Positions 51,377-58,746 of a DNA stretch of 64,000 nucleotides are shown here, piece after piece. Positions within the stretch are counted from its first letter, which is position 1; every line of letters begins with the position of its first letter. Source of the DNA: Lewinellaceae bacterium (GTDB lineage: Bacteria; Bacteroidota; Bacteroidia; Chitinophagales; Saprospiraceae); contig JACJXW010000006.1 in the NCBI GenBank assembly GCA_020636405.1, positions 248,001 through 312,000 of the forward strand, written 5' to 3'. The position numbers and the translations under genes were made by a program. The notes below the pieces were generated by a model, which worked only from the letters and a program-made list of their open reading frames with translations, had not been told where the DNA came from and made no database searches.

Positions 51377-52993
51377 ATGTGGTTTCTGATATTACTGATC
51401 GTTTCTTACCTGCTGTTGAGCGTTAGCCTGTATTTTCTGTTTCCCAAGGCGGGAGAGGCCGGCTGGAAGGGCCTGGTGCCAGGGCTGAATTTTGTCATTT
51501 GGTGCCGTCTCATCGGCCGTAAGGGCTGGCACGCGGCCTGGCTGCTGTTGCCGATGGTCAACATTTTTATTTATGCCGGCATGGCCATCGATATGGTGCG
51601 TTCCTTCCGGAAATACGAATTTTGGCAAAGCGTGGTAGCGGTGGCCTTCGCACCCTTTTTCTTTTTCTACCTTGCTTTTAAAGAAGAAGAAAAGTACGAC
51701 GGCCCCACCCTGGACAGGGAGCGGGAATACAAAGCACAGATGGAGGAGGCGGCTGCCAGTAATCAAACGCGCAAGCTGCAAAAACTTCAGTCCCATAACC
51801 CCTACAAGAAATCGGCTACCCGGGAATGGGCAGAGGCTATTATATTTGCCGTTTTCGCCGCAGCATTCATCCGGATGTTCCTCATCGAAGCTTACGTCAT
51901 CCCTACACCGTCTATGGAAGGGTCCCTGCTGGTCGGCGATTTTCTCTTCGTCAGCAAAGCCCATTACGGTATCCGGACGCCCGAAACGGTGGTCATGGTG
52001 CCCCTTCTGCACAACCGCATACCTATTCTGAATACTGAATCCTACCTGAAAAAGCCGAGCCTGCCTTACTACCGGCTGCCGGCCCTGGAAGCCATCGACC
52101 GCAATGACCCGGTGGTGTTCAACTTCCCGGAAGGAGACAGCGTTTACGTTTTTCCGGACCGCACCTGGAGCATCTACGATTTCCGCCGGGGAGCCGTTCC
52201 TCCTGAACAGGCCCGCCAGATCCAGTCGGGAGGTAAAAAGCTGGTCACCCGCCCGATGGATAAAAAAGACCATTACATCAAACGCTGTATCGGCATATCC
52301 GGCGACAGCCTTCAGGTCATCGACAGGCAGGTCTATATCAACGGGAAACCGGCACAAAACCCCAAACACCTGCAGTTCATGTACGTCGTCAACTTCCCTC
52401 CCGGCGCCATCAATACCAGTAAATTTTCCGAGTGGGGGATCTCCAGCGGCGATATCATCGCCCAGCAGGGGGCTTCTTCCTACATCATCATCCTGTCGGA
52501 TGAGCAAAGGGAAAAAGTAGCCTCCCTGGACTCCAATGTGCAGATAACACCAGTGGACATGGGACAGCTCGATGGCAACAGCGAGAAGTTCTTCCCCCAC
52601 GATACCGAGCATTTTCCGGGGTGGACAGCCGATAACTACGGGCCGGTCTATATCCCCCAAAAAGGCGCAACGGTAAAGATAAGCCCGGAAAACCTGGCCC
52701 TCTACCGCCGTGTCATCGAAGTCTATGAAGGCAACCAAGTGGTAGTCCGCGATGGCAAGATATTCATCAACGGTAAAGAAACGGGCGAGTATACTTTCAA
52801 GATGAACTATTACTGGATGATGGGCGATAACCGCCATAATTCGGAGGACTCCCGCGTATGGGGCTTTGTGCCCGAAGACCACGTGGTGGGCAAACCGGTA
52901 ATTATCTGGTTCTCCACCAGTAAGGAGGGGAAAAACATCTTCAGCCGCATCAACTTCAAGCGAATCTTTAAGCCCGTGGGTAATCTGGAATAG
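51377..52993 (+). CDS. lepB: Signal peptidase I, long Bacteroidota form
   Basis: A 538-residue inner-membrane peptidase that removes Sec signal peptides. Three hydrophobic segments (about 1-22, 35-65, 75-100) precede a charged stretch, then a further helix (EAIIFAVFAAAFIRMFLIEAYVIPT) leads into the catalytic box PTPSMEGSLLVGDF with Ser179. The general base is Lys302 in KKDHYIKRCIGISGDS, and the GDNRHNSEDSR box closes the site. Between Ser and Lys lies a long insertion usual in Bacteroidota. It is divergent from the glucan regulator and followed 60 bp later by the amidase gene. Confidence 0.95.
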   Translation: MWFLILLIVSYLLLSVSLYFLFPKAGEAGWKGLVPGLNFVIWCRLIGRKGWHAAWLLLPMVNIFIYAGMAIDMVRSFRKYEFWQSVVAVAFAPFFFFYLAFKEEEKYDGPTLDREREYKAQMEEAAASNQTRKLQKLQSHNPYKKSATREWAEAIIFAVFAAAFIRMFLIEAYVIPTPSMEGSLLVGDFLFVSKAHYGIRTPETVVMVPLLHNRIPILNTESYLKKPSLPYYRLPALEAIDRNDPVVFNFPEGDSVYVFPDRTWSIYDFRRGAVPPEQARQIQSGGKKLVTRPMDKKDHYIKRCIGISGDSLQVIDRQVYINGKPAQNPKHLQFMYVVNFPPGAINTSKFSEWGISSGDIIAQQGASSYIIILSDEQREKVASLDSNVQITPVDMGQLDGNSEKFFPHDTEHFPGWTADNYGPVYIPQKGATVKISPENLALYRRVIEVYEGNQVVVRDGKIFINGKETGEYTFKMNYYWMMGDNRHNSEDSRVWGFVPEDHVVGKPVIIWFSTSKEGKNIFSRINFKRIFKPVGNLE

Positions 52994-53053
52994 TGCGGAA
53001 TTAAAATATTGCCTATATTTGGACATCAACCAGCTATCCAATACAATACCCAT

Positions 53054-54025
53054 ATGTTCAAGAAGATCATTGAAGCAATCAACAGTCTTTTCTCCAGCTT
53101 ATTTGGGGGTGGAAAGAAGAAAAACACTCCAACAACCGGGCCTTCCGCTCCGAATCCCCAATTACCGCAAGACGGGTCGGAGATCCGCCAGGATACCATT
53201 ATTGTCGTAGCCGACGAAATGGAAAAAGTGGTCATCCCTCCCGGAGAGATCGACGTCGACTTTGACGAAGACATCTTCGAAGAGAAAAAACCCACCAAGG
53301 ACAGCGGCCCCATTATCATTGCTCCCGACCCGGAACCCAAACCGGAACCGAAACCCGAGCCCAAACCGGAACCGAAACCCGAACCCAAGCCGGAGCCTCA
53401 GCCCAAGGGCCGCTACCTTTGGTGCCTCGACAACGGACACGGCAAGCAGACGCAGGGTAAGCGTTCCCCGTTGTTTGATGATGGACAGACCCGCTTTTTT
53501 GAATACGAATTCAACCGGGACATTGTCGCCCGAATCACCAAACAGCTCGATGAAAAGGGCGTCCAGTATTTCATTACCGTTCCGGAAGTGGACATCGATG
53601 ACTTCCTGGAAGGGCGGGTCAACCGCGCCAACGCCAAGAAATCGAGCCTGCCCAAGATCTTTGTTTCTATCCACTCCAATGCCGCTCCTGCGCGCAGCAG
53701 CGAATCCTGGGCGCCGGATAGTATCAGCGGTATCGAGACCTGGTTCTACCATGGTAGCAAAACCGGGCAAAAGATCGCCAGCATCTTCCAGAAGCACCTC
53801 GTCAATGAGACCGGCTTTTTCAACCGCCGCCTCAAATCGACTCCTCAGGGGCAGTTTTACGTACTGCGCAAGACCAAAATGCCTTCTGTTCTGACCGAAA
53901 ACGGATTCTATAATAATAAAGCTCAGGCTGCTGACCTGATGAAACCGGAGGTTCGCCAGAAGATTGCCGATGCCCACGTCAAGGCCATCCTGGAGATCGA
54001 ACAGTTCGGGTTGGAGTCGGCTTAG
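53054..54025 (+). CDS. N-acetylmuramoyl-L-alanine amidase (Amidase_3) with KPEP linker
   Basis: I use the ATG at 53054 (MFKKIIEAINSLFSSLF), giving 323 residues; an upstream in-frame start at 53009 would lie in the lepB spacer. No cleavable signal peptide is evident; the amphipathic start may contact the membrane. Residues about 95-119 are a PEPKPEPKPEP repeat. The Amidase_3 domain follows (about 122-320) with zinc ligands H in LDNGHGK, E in FFEYEFNRD and H in SIHSNA, and the catalytic Glu in VLTENGF. It cleaves the amide between MurNAc and the stem peptide, as in cell separation. How it leaves the cytoplasm is unclear. Confidence 0.88.
   Translation: MFKKIIEAINSLFSSLFGGGKKKNTPTTGPSAPNPQLPQDGSEIRQDTIIVVADEMEKVVIPPGEIDVDFDEDIFEEKKPTKDSGPIIIAPDPEPKPEPKPEPKPEPKPEPKPEPQPKGRYLWCLDNGHGKQTQGKRSPLFDDGQTRFFEYEFNRDIVARITKQLDEKGVQYFITVPEVDIDDFLEGRVNRANAKKSSLPKIFVSIHSNAAPARSSESWAPDSISGIETWFYHGSKTGQKIASIFQKHLVNETGFFNRRLKSTPQGQFYVLRKTKMPSVLTENGFYNNKAQAADLMKPEVRQKIADAHVKAILEIEQFGLESA
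53333..53405 (+). repeat. Coding tandem repeat for the PEPK linker
   Basis: About six alternating copies of 12-bp units encoding Lys-Pro-Glu-Pro (AAACCGGAACCG / AAACCCGAGCCC variants). Copy-number change would keep the frame and alter linker length. Confidence 0.7.
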
Positions 54026-54035
54026 TTTTAGCTTA

Positions 54036-54115
54036 TTCGTTGATTAGGTTGATTGAGTTGATTGATAGGCCGGCCTTAAAAGGGCCGTTATCCGGATCAA
54101 CCCAATCAACCCATC
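54036..54115. repeat. Intergenic opposed-arm repeat (locus B)
   Basis: The left arm GGTTGATTGAGTTGAT (54047-54062) pairs with the right arm ATCAACCCAATCAACC (54096-54111) at 15 of 16 positions; both arms consist of GTTGATTG-like words. The 33-bp centre has its own GGCC/GGCC pairing. It sits between the amidase and GH18 genes. Confidence 0.75.
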
Positions 54116-54131
54116 AACCAAACCCCATCCT

Positions 54132-55325
54132 ATGATTAGAACGCTACTCTTTTCCCTCCTGCTGTTTTCCGCCTTCTGCCTTCCTGCCCAGGAAGACTTC
54201 AAAGTAGTGGGCTACCTTCCCTATTACCGATTCGGGTTTAACGATCAGATCAACTTTGAACAACTGACCCATCTCAATATTGCATTTGCCAACCCTTTGA
54301 TGAACGGGCAACTGGAAGTCGGCGGCCAGAATATCGCCCCCGTAGTGTCCATCGCCAGGGGCCATGGCCTCACGGTGCTCATTTCGATGGGGGGCGGCCT
54401 GACCGCCGAATGGCGCCAGGCATGGCGGACTCTGATGGAACCTCCCAACCGGACAGGGTTCATCCATACCATTATGGAATTCGTGCGAACCTATGAACTG
54501 GATGGAGTAGATATGGACCTGGAGGGAGGGGATGTGACGGAGCTATACAGCCCTTTCGTGCTGGAACTGCGTGATTCCCTGTCGGCGGAAGGCAAGCTGC
54601 TGACCGCTGCGCTGCCTGGCCTTACCCGCGACGCAGACATCACAGACGAAGCCCTGGCGGCGTTCGACTGGGTCAATATGATGGTCTATAACCTGACCGG
54701 CCCATGGGCCCCGAATAGCCCCGGCCCTCATTCGCCGTATTCCTTTGCCGTCAGTTCCATCAACAACTGGCTGAGCCAGGGCGTGCCGCCGGACAAGCTC
54801 ACGCTGGGCATTCCCTTTTACGGATGGGATTTTTCCAATACTCCGGTTACCTCTTTCACTTACCGGACGATAGTGGAGCAAGATCCGGCCAATGCGTACA
54901 CCGACCAGGCCGGCCAGGCTTATTACAACGGGATCTTTACCGTTCAGAACAAGACGGTGCTGGCGATGGAGCTCATCAGTGGCGTTATGATCTGGGAGAT
55001 CGGCCAGGACTCCTACACGGAGTACTCCCTTCTGAATGCCATCCACGAAACGATCTATCCGCCGACGAGCGCCGGGGAAGAACCCCTGGCCGATGCATTG
55101 TCCGTTTATCCGAATCCATTCAGCGAGGAGCTTTCCGTTCAGAACCAGGCGGGCCACCCGCTTCAATTGCGGCTGGCAGCTTTGGATGGAAGGATATTGC
55201 AGCAGTTTACCGTGGGCGCCTATTCCAACTACTGGCTGAACACTGCTTCCCTGGCTCCGGGCATGTACGTGCTGCAGATGGTAGGCCAGGAATACCCGCA
55301 GGTTTACAAGGTATTGAGGTACTGA
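54132..55325 (+). CDS. GH18-like glycosidase with T9SS tail, full length
   Basis: A 397-residue secreted protein: signal peptide (MIRTLLFSLLLFSAFCLPAQ), a GH18 barrel beginning VVGYLPYYRF, SMGG strand near 82, catalytic DGVDMDLE at 124-131 with acid/base E131, then MMVYNLTGPW, GIPFYGWDF and MIWEIGQDSYTEYSLL. The usual YD after the sixth strand reads YN. The last 75 residues (ALSVYPNPFSEELSVQ...GMYVLQM...VYKVLRY) are a T9SS type A tail. It is the intact paralogue of the gene cut by the left window edge. Probable substrates are GlcNAc-containing polymers. Confidence 0.9.
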   Translation: MIRTLLFSLLLFSAFCLPAQEDFKVVGYLPYYRFGFNDQINFEQLTHLNIAFANPLMNGQLEVGGQNIAPVVSIARGHGLTVLISMGGGLTAEWRQAWRTLMEPPNRTGFIHTIMEFVRTYELDGVDMDLEGGDVTELYSPFVLELRDSLSAEGKLLTAALPGLTRDADITDEALAAFDWVNMMVYNLTGPWAPNSPGPHSPYSFAVSSINNWLSQGVPPDKLTLGIPFYGWDFSNTPVTSFTYRTIVEQDPANAYTDQAGQAYYNGIFTVQNKTVLAMELISGVMIWEIGQDSYTEYSLLNAIHETIYPPTSAGEEPLADALSVYPNPFSEELSVQNQAGHPLQLRLAALDGRILQQFTVGAYSNYWLNTASLAPGMYVLQMVGQEYPQVYKVLRY

Positions 55326-55459
55326 CGACCAAATAAATTTCGGTTTTCCGGCACTTTAAGAAAACGTTAATTTTTCCATAACAGGTTTTTTTGCCGATCT
55401 TTTCTAATTTAGCGCTGTCAAAGACTTACGTTATACCCACATCACATAAAAGAGCGATC

Positions 55460-55933
55460 ATGAAACAATTTTTCCTGTTGACGGTACTCTTTACCCTACT
55501 CACCGCCGCCGGTGTTCAGGCACAGCACTGCCCTTATTCCAAAACGGCCGAGGCCAAAGCCTGCCCGCATCCGACGACTGCAGCCAAAGCCGCTGCGATG
55601 GATGCCAGCATTGATAAGCGCTTCGACGAAAAAACAGGACAGACCACCTTCGTCCGCCGGGAAGTATGCCCTACGAGCGGAAAAGTGAGTTATACCGCCG
55701 TAGAATACTGCAGCCGCTCAGGCAAGTTCGTAAATGTTTCTCCACGGGAAAAACAGTGCGTAAAATCTAAAGCGGAGTGCACTTCGAAAGCGAGCAGGGC
55801 CACCAAAGTATCCAATTCAGGGAAAATCAACTGCACCCCTGCACAGAAAGCCGCCTGCGCCAAGGCTTGTGCCGGCGCCAAAGCCAGCAGTGGCGCTGCT
55901 GCAGCCAGCGCCAAACTGGTGAAAAACCGGTAG
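55460..55933 (+). CDS. Small secreted Cys- and Ala-rich protein
   Basis: From the ATG at 55460 the product is 157 residues with a signal peptide (MKQFFLLTVLFTLLTAAGVQAQ). The mature part has nine Cys (HCPYS, KACPHP, REVCPTS, VEYCSRS, KQCVKS, ECTS, NCTP, AACAKACAG) and an Ala/Lys/Ser-rich end; it is highly basic. The earlier in-frame start adds 23 residues before the signal peptide and is less likely. I recognise no family; disulfide-bonded or metal-binding surface protein is a guess. It converges on the Nudix gene with 7 bp between stops. Confidence 0.65.
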   Translation: MKQFFLLTVLFTLLTAAGVQAQHCPYSKTAEAKACPHPTTAAKAAAMDASIDKRFDEKTGQTTFVRREVCPTSGKVSYTAVEYCSRSGKFVNVSPREKQCVKSKAECTSKASRATKVSNSGKINCTPAQKAACAKACAGAKASSGAAAASAKLVKNR

Positions 55934-55940
55934 CCAAGGC

Positions 55941-56369
55941 TTATTTTTTTACATATTCCGAGTAAAAGTGCCCTTTCCTGTATTCTTCCAGGACTAGCTT
56001 TACGGTTTCCGTGAGGTTGGGAGGAAGGTCATCGAGATAGAACCATTCCGCCTCGTTGAATTTGTGCGTCTCCTTGGCTTTCAGTTTGCCCTCCCACCGG
56101 TAAGCCTTGAAATAGAGGACCAGGCGGTGCTCTTTGCCGATGACCTTGTGCAGGATGTGCACCAGTTGAAGGTCGCTCTCCTTCAGGGTTATGCCCGCTT
56201 CTTCATAACTTTCCCGGATGAGGGCCTGCCGGGCAAACTCCCGGTCGTCTATGTTGCCGCCGACAAGCGTGTAGTTCCCCCCGTTAGGTTTGGTTTGCTT
56301 CAACAACAGGATCTGGCCCTTGTAATAGAGGATCAGACGGGCCTTCAGCGATATATTTGAATTCGCCAT
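55941..56369 (-). CDS. Nudix hydrolase
   Basis: From the ATG at 56369 the product is 142 residues, the usual Nudix size; the upstream start adds 31 residues unlike the family. The Nudix box GX5EX7REUXEEXGU is complete: GNIDDREFARQALIRESYEEAGI with the metal-binding RE and EE pairs. The N-terminal strands (ARLILYYKGQILLLKQTKP) and the later HEAEWF-like NEAEWFYLDDLP turn fit. It hydrolyses a nucleoside diphosphate linked to another group; the substrate is unknown. Monocistronic. Confidence 0.9.
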   Translation of the reverse strand: MANSNISLKARLILYYKGQILLLKQTKPNGGNYTLVGGNIDDREFARQALIRESYEEAGITLKESDLQLVHILHKVIGKEHRLVLYFKAYRWEGKLKAKETHKFNEAEWFYLDDLPPNLTETVKLVLEEYRKGHFYSEYVKK

Positions 56370-56718
56370 TTTCTTTAAATCTTTTTTTTTTGCTCCTACA
56401 TTAGTATTATTGCATATTACTTGATACCAACTTGAAACACCCAATCTAAAAAAATGTATCAAGCATTTGTTTACATTGCCTTTCCAATATAACCAAAAAG
56501 GACAGACTTCAAAATACGGAAAGGTAATGCTTCTTTCCCGATAACTTTGAGCTGCCCGCTTGAGGGCATTGTCCGTTACCCCAAAGACTTTACATAGGAT
56601 TCACACAGAATATGCATCAATAAACGGGGTGAATTTATAATTTTGCCTCGTAAATACAACTGGAAAATTGATTCTGATTTGAATAAAAACAGGTTGTAAG
56701 CAAAATAAGCTAGCATAT
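56370..56718. other. 349-bp divergent intergenic region
   Basis: AT-rich spacer between the Nudix and cysteine-synthase-like genes. TATAATTTTG near 56636-56645 contains the -7-like TAATTTTG on the plus strand about 75 bp upstream of the next ATG. I see no gene or repeat. Confidence 0.4.
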
Positions 56719-57798
56719 ATGCGATACGAAAATGTTCTGGCAACTATCGGCAACACTCCGCTTATACAGCTGAGCCGAATTTGTGAAGATATTCCCGCCA
56801 CGGTTTACGGAAAGGTTGAAGCCTACAACCCCGGTAACTCTGCAAAGGACCGGATCGCCCTTTACATGGTGGAACAAGCAGAAAAGAACGGAAGGATCAA
56901 GCCGGGAGATACCATCATCGAAGCCACCTCCGGTAATACGGGATACAGCCTGGCCATGGTGTGCAGCCTCAAAGGCTATCGTTGCGTCCTGACCGTTTCC
57001 AGTAAAGCCTCGCAGGAAAAACTGGCCCTGCTCCGCTCCATGGGCGCCGATGTGGTCGTCTGCCCGGCAGATGCCGAACCGGAAGACCCGCGTTCCTACT
57101 ACTCCAGGGCAGAGCAACTGGCACGGGACATTCCCAACTCTTTTTATTTGGGGCAAAACTACAATCTCGACAACTCCATGGCCCATTATCATTCCACCGG
57201 CCCGGAGATCTGGAAGCAAACAGAAGGGCAGATCACACACTATGTCTGCTGCGCAGGCACAGGCGGCACCCTTTCGGGTACGGCCCGCTATCTCAAAGAG
57301 CAAAACCCGGATATCAAGATCATAGGGGTAGACGCCTACGGCTCGGTCCTCAAAAAATACTGGGAAACCGGAATGTTCGACAAGAGTGAGATCTACTCTT
57401 ATAAGGTGGAAGGCCTGGGTAAGAACATCATCCCGGATAACGTGGCCTTCGAGCTGATCGATGAATTCATTAAGGTTACAGACCGAAGCAGCGCCCACCG
57501 GACCCGGCAACTGGCCCGAATGGAAGGGCTCCTGGTCGGCTATTCCAGCGGGGCGGCCATGCAGGCAGTCTTCCGCATCAAAAGCGAGCTTAAACCCACC
57601 GATGTGGTAGTCGTCCTGTTCCCGGACCATGGCACCCGCTACCTCGGTAAGGTCTACAATGACGAGTGGATGAAGCAACAGGGCTTTATGCGCGAGCAAA
57701 TGCCGGAAGACTCCTACGCCAGATACCGCAAGATCTATCGTGCCTATCGCATGAAGTATAAGCGCTACTTGCGGCAAACCCTCAAAAACCTGAGCTGA
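56719..57798 (+). CDS. Cysteine-synthase/cystathionine-beta-synthase-like PLP enzyme
   Basis: A 359-residue fold-type II PLP enzyme. PLP lysine is K43 in NPGNSAKDR; the substrate loop is TSGNTGYSLAM, the phosphate-binding loop GTGGTLSGTA and the late SSGAAM motif is present. It is some 40-50 residues longer than typical CysK through a C-terminal helical extension (EWMKQQGFMREQMPEDSYARYRKIYRAYRMKYKRYL) and lacks regulatory CBS domains. It could make cysteine, cystathionine or, given the neighbouring lipid hydroxylase and the sulfonolipids known in this phylum, cysteate; that last idea is speculative. The hydroxylase starts 141 bp downstream. Confidence 0.85.
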   Translation: MRYENVLATIGNTPLIQLSRICEDIPATVYGKVEAYNPGNSAKDRIALYMVEQAEKNGRIKPGDTIIEATSGNTGYSLAMVCSLKGYRCVLTVSSKASQEKLALLRSMGADVVVCPADAEPEDPRSYYSRAEQLARDIPNSFYLGQNYNLDNSMAHYHSTGPEIWKQTEGQITHYVCCAGTGGTLSGTARYLKEQNPDIKIIGVDAYGSVLKKYWETGMFDKSEIYSYKVEGLGKNIIPDNVAFELIDEFIKVTDRSSAHRTRQLARMEGLLVGYSSGAAMQAVFRIKSELKPTDVVVVLFPDHGTRYLGKVYNDEWMKQQGFMREQMPEDSYARYRKIYRAYRMKYKRYLRQTLKNLS

Positions 57799-57939
57799 GA
57801 ACTGATTGTTTCAATAATATTGCCGGCGCAAAGGACGCGCGTATTCCTGCTCTTTGGTGGAAATAGGGCCATTGAGTTGCTATTCGTCCATCGAGCTGAA
57901 AATCATGCCCTGGCGCCGCTCACTAAAATATCTACATCC

Positions 57940-58596
57940 ATGAAGGATAAAAAATTCGTGACCAACGAAAATGTCTCCCCAAGGCTTTTCGAGAACAAGT
58001 GGCTGGACCGGCTCTCGCGCACGCATATCGCCATTCCGGTTACGATGTTCTTCCTGTATTCCGCCAGCCTGATCTACTACACCAAGGTAGCTACGGACCT
58101 TAACAACCTGGAGGTCGTCGGACTGTTCTTTGCCGGGTGGTTCCTGTTTACTTTTGCCGAGTACATGTTCCATCGCTTTGTTTATCACCTCGACCTGGAG
58201 AGTGAGGCCAGCAAGAAATTCGCTTACAATGTTCACGGTGTTCACCACGATTATCCCAAGGATAAGCAACGCCTGGCCATGCCTCCGGTACTCAGCGTTG
58301 TGATCGGCACCATCCTTCTCCTGATCTTTGAACTGGTCCTGGATGAGTACTCGTTCTCTACCCTGGCAGGTTTTATGGTGGGGTATGCCTTTTACCTCCT
58401 GGTGCACTATTCCGTGCACATCTTCCGCCCTCCCAACAACATTCTGAAGGAACTGTGGAAAAACCATGCTATCCATCATTACAAGGACGATACGATCATG
58501 TACGGCGTCTCTTCACCGATCTGGGATTACGTTTTCCGCACGCTGCCCAAGGACAAGAATATGAAGCGCAACCTGGAGGTGAAAGGGGGCGTTTAG
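57940..58596 (+). CDS. Membrane fatty-acid/sphingolipid hydroxylase
   Basis: From the ATG at 57940 the product is 218 residues with four hydrophobic segments. The di-iron histidine boxes of the fatty acid hydroxylase superfamily are all present: HRFVYH, HGVHHDYP, HYSVH and HAIHHY. Box order and size fit the FA2H/Scs7 type that 2-hydroxylates acyl chains of sphingolipids and related lipids. The upstream in-frame start at 57820 adds 40 residues lacking helix character. It probably works in the inner membrane on amide-linked acyl chains of sphingo- or sulfonolipids; substrate is inferred. Repeat locus C follows directly. Confidence 0.88.
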   Translation: MKDKKFVTNENVSPRLFENKWLDRLSRTHIAIPVTMFFLYSASLIYYTKVATDLNNLEVVGLFFAGWFLFTFAEYMFHRFVYHLDLESEASKKFAYNVHGVHHDYPKDKQRLAMPPVLSVVIGTILLLIFELVLDEYSFSTLAGFMVGYAFYLLVHYSVHIFRPPNNILKELWKNHAIHHYKDDTIMYGVSSPIWDYVFRTLPKDKNMKRNLEVKGGV

Positions 58597-58737
58597 CGGA
58601 TCGGGTTGATTTGGTCATTGGTTGATTGAGTTGGTTGATCCGTTTATACAGTGAATTCCCTCGATTCCTTCAATTTTTTCTTTAGTATCCAATCAATCGA
58701 CCAACCCAATTATCCCGATCAATTCAATCAACCACCA
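58597..58737. repeat. Intergenic opposed-arm repeat (locus C)
   Basis: Left arm 58599-58642 is built of GGTTGATTG-like words and right arm 58690-58735 of the complement (AATCAATCGACCAACCC, TCAATCAACC). GATCGGG (58599-58605) and CCCGATC (58714-58720) are exact complements. The spacer is a 48-bp pyrimidine-rich stretch. It lies immediately upstream of the AAA+ gene. Confidence 0.6.
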
Positions 58738-58746
58738 AGCTACGAC

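Noticed and set aside
53333..53405. PEPK repeat as a TonB protein
   Set aside because: The linker leads into a complete Amidase_3 domain with zinc ligands, not a TonB C-terminal domain.
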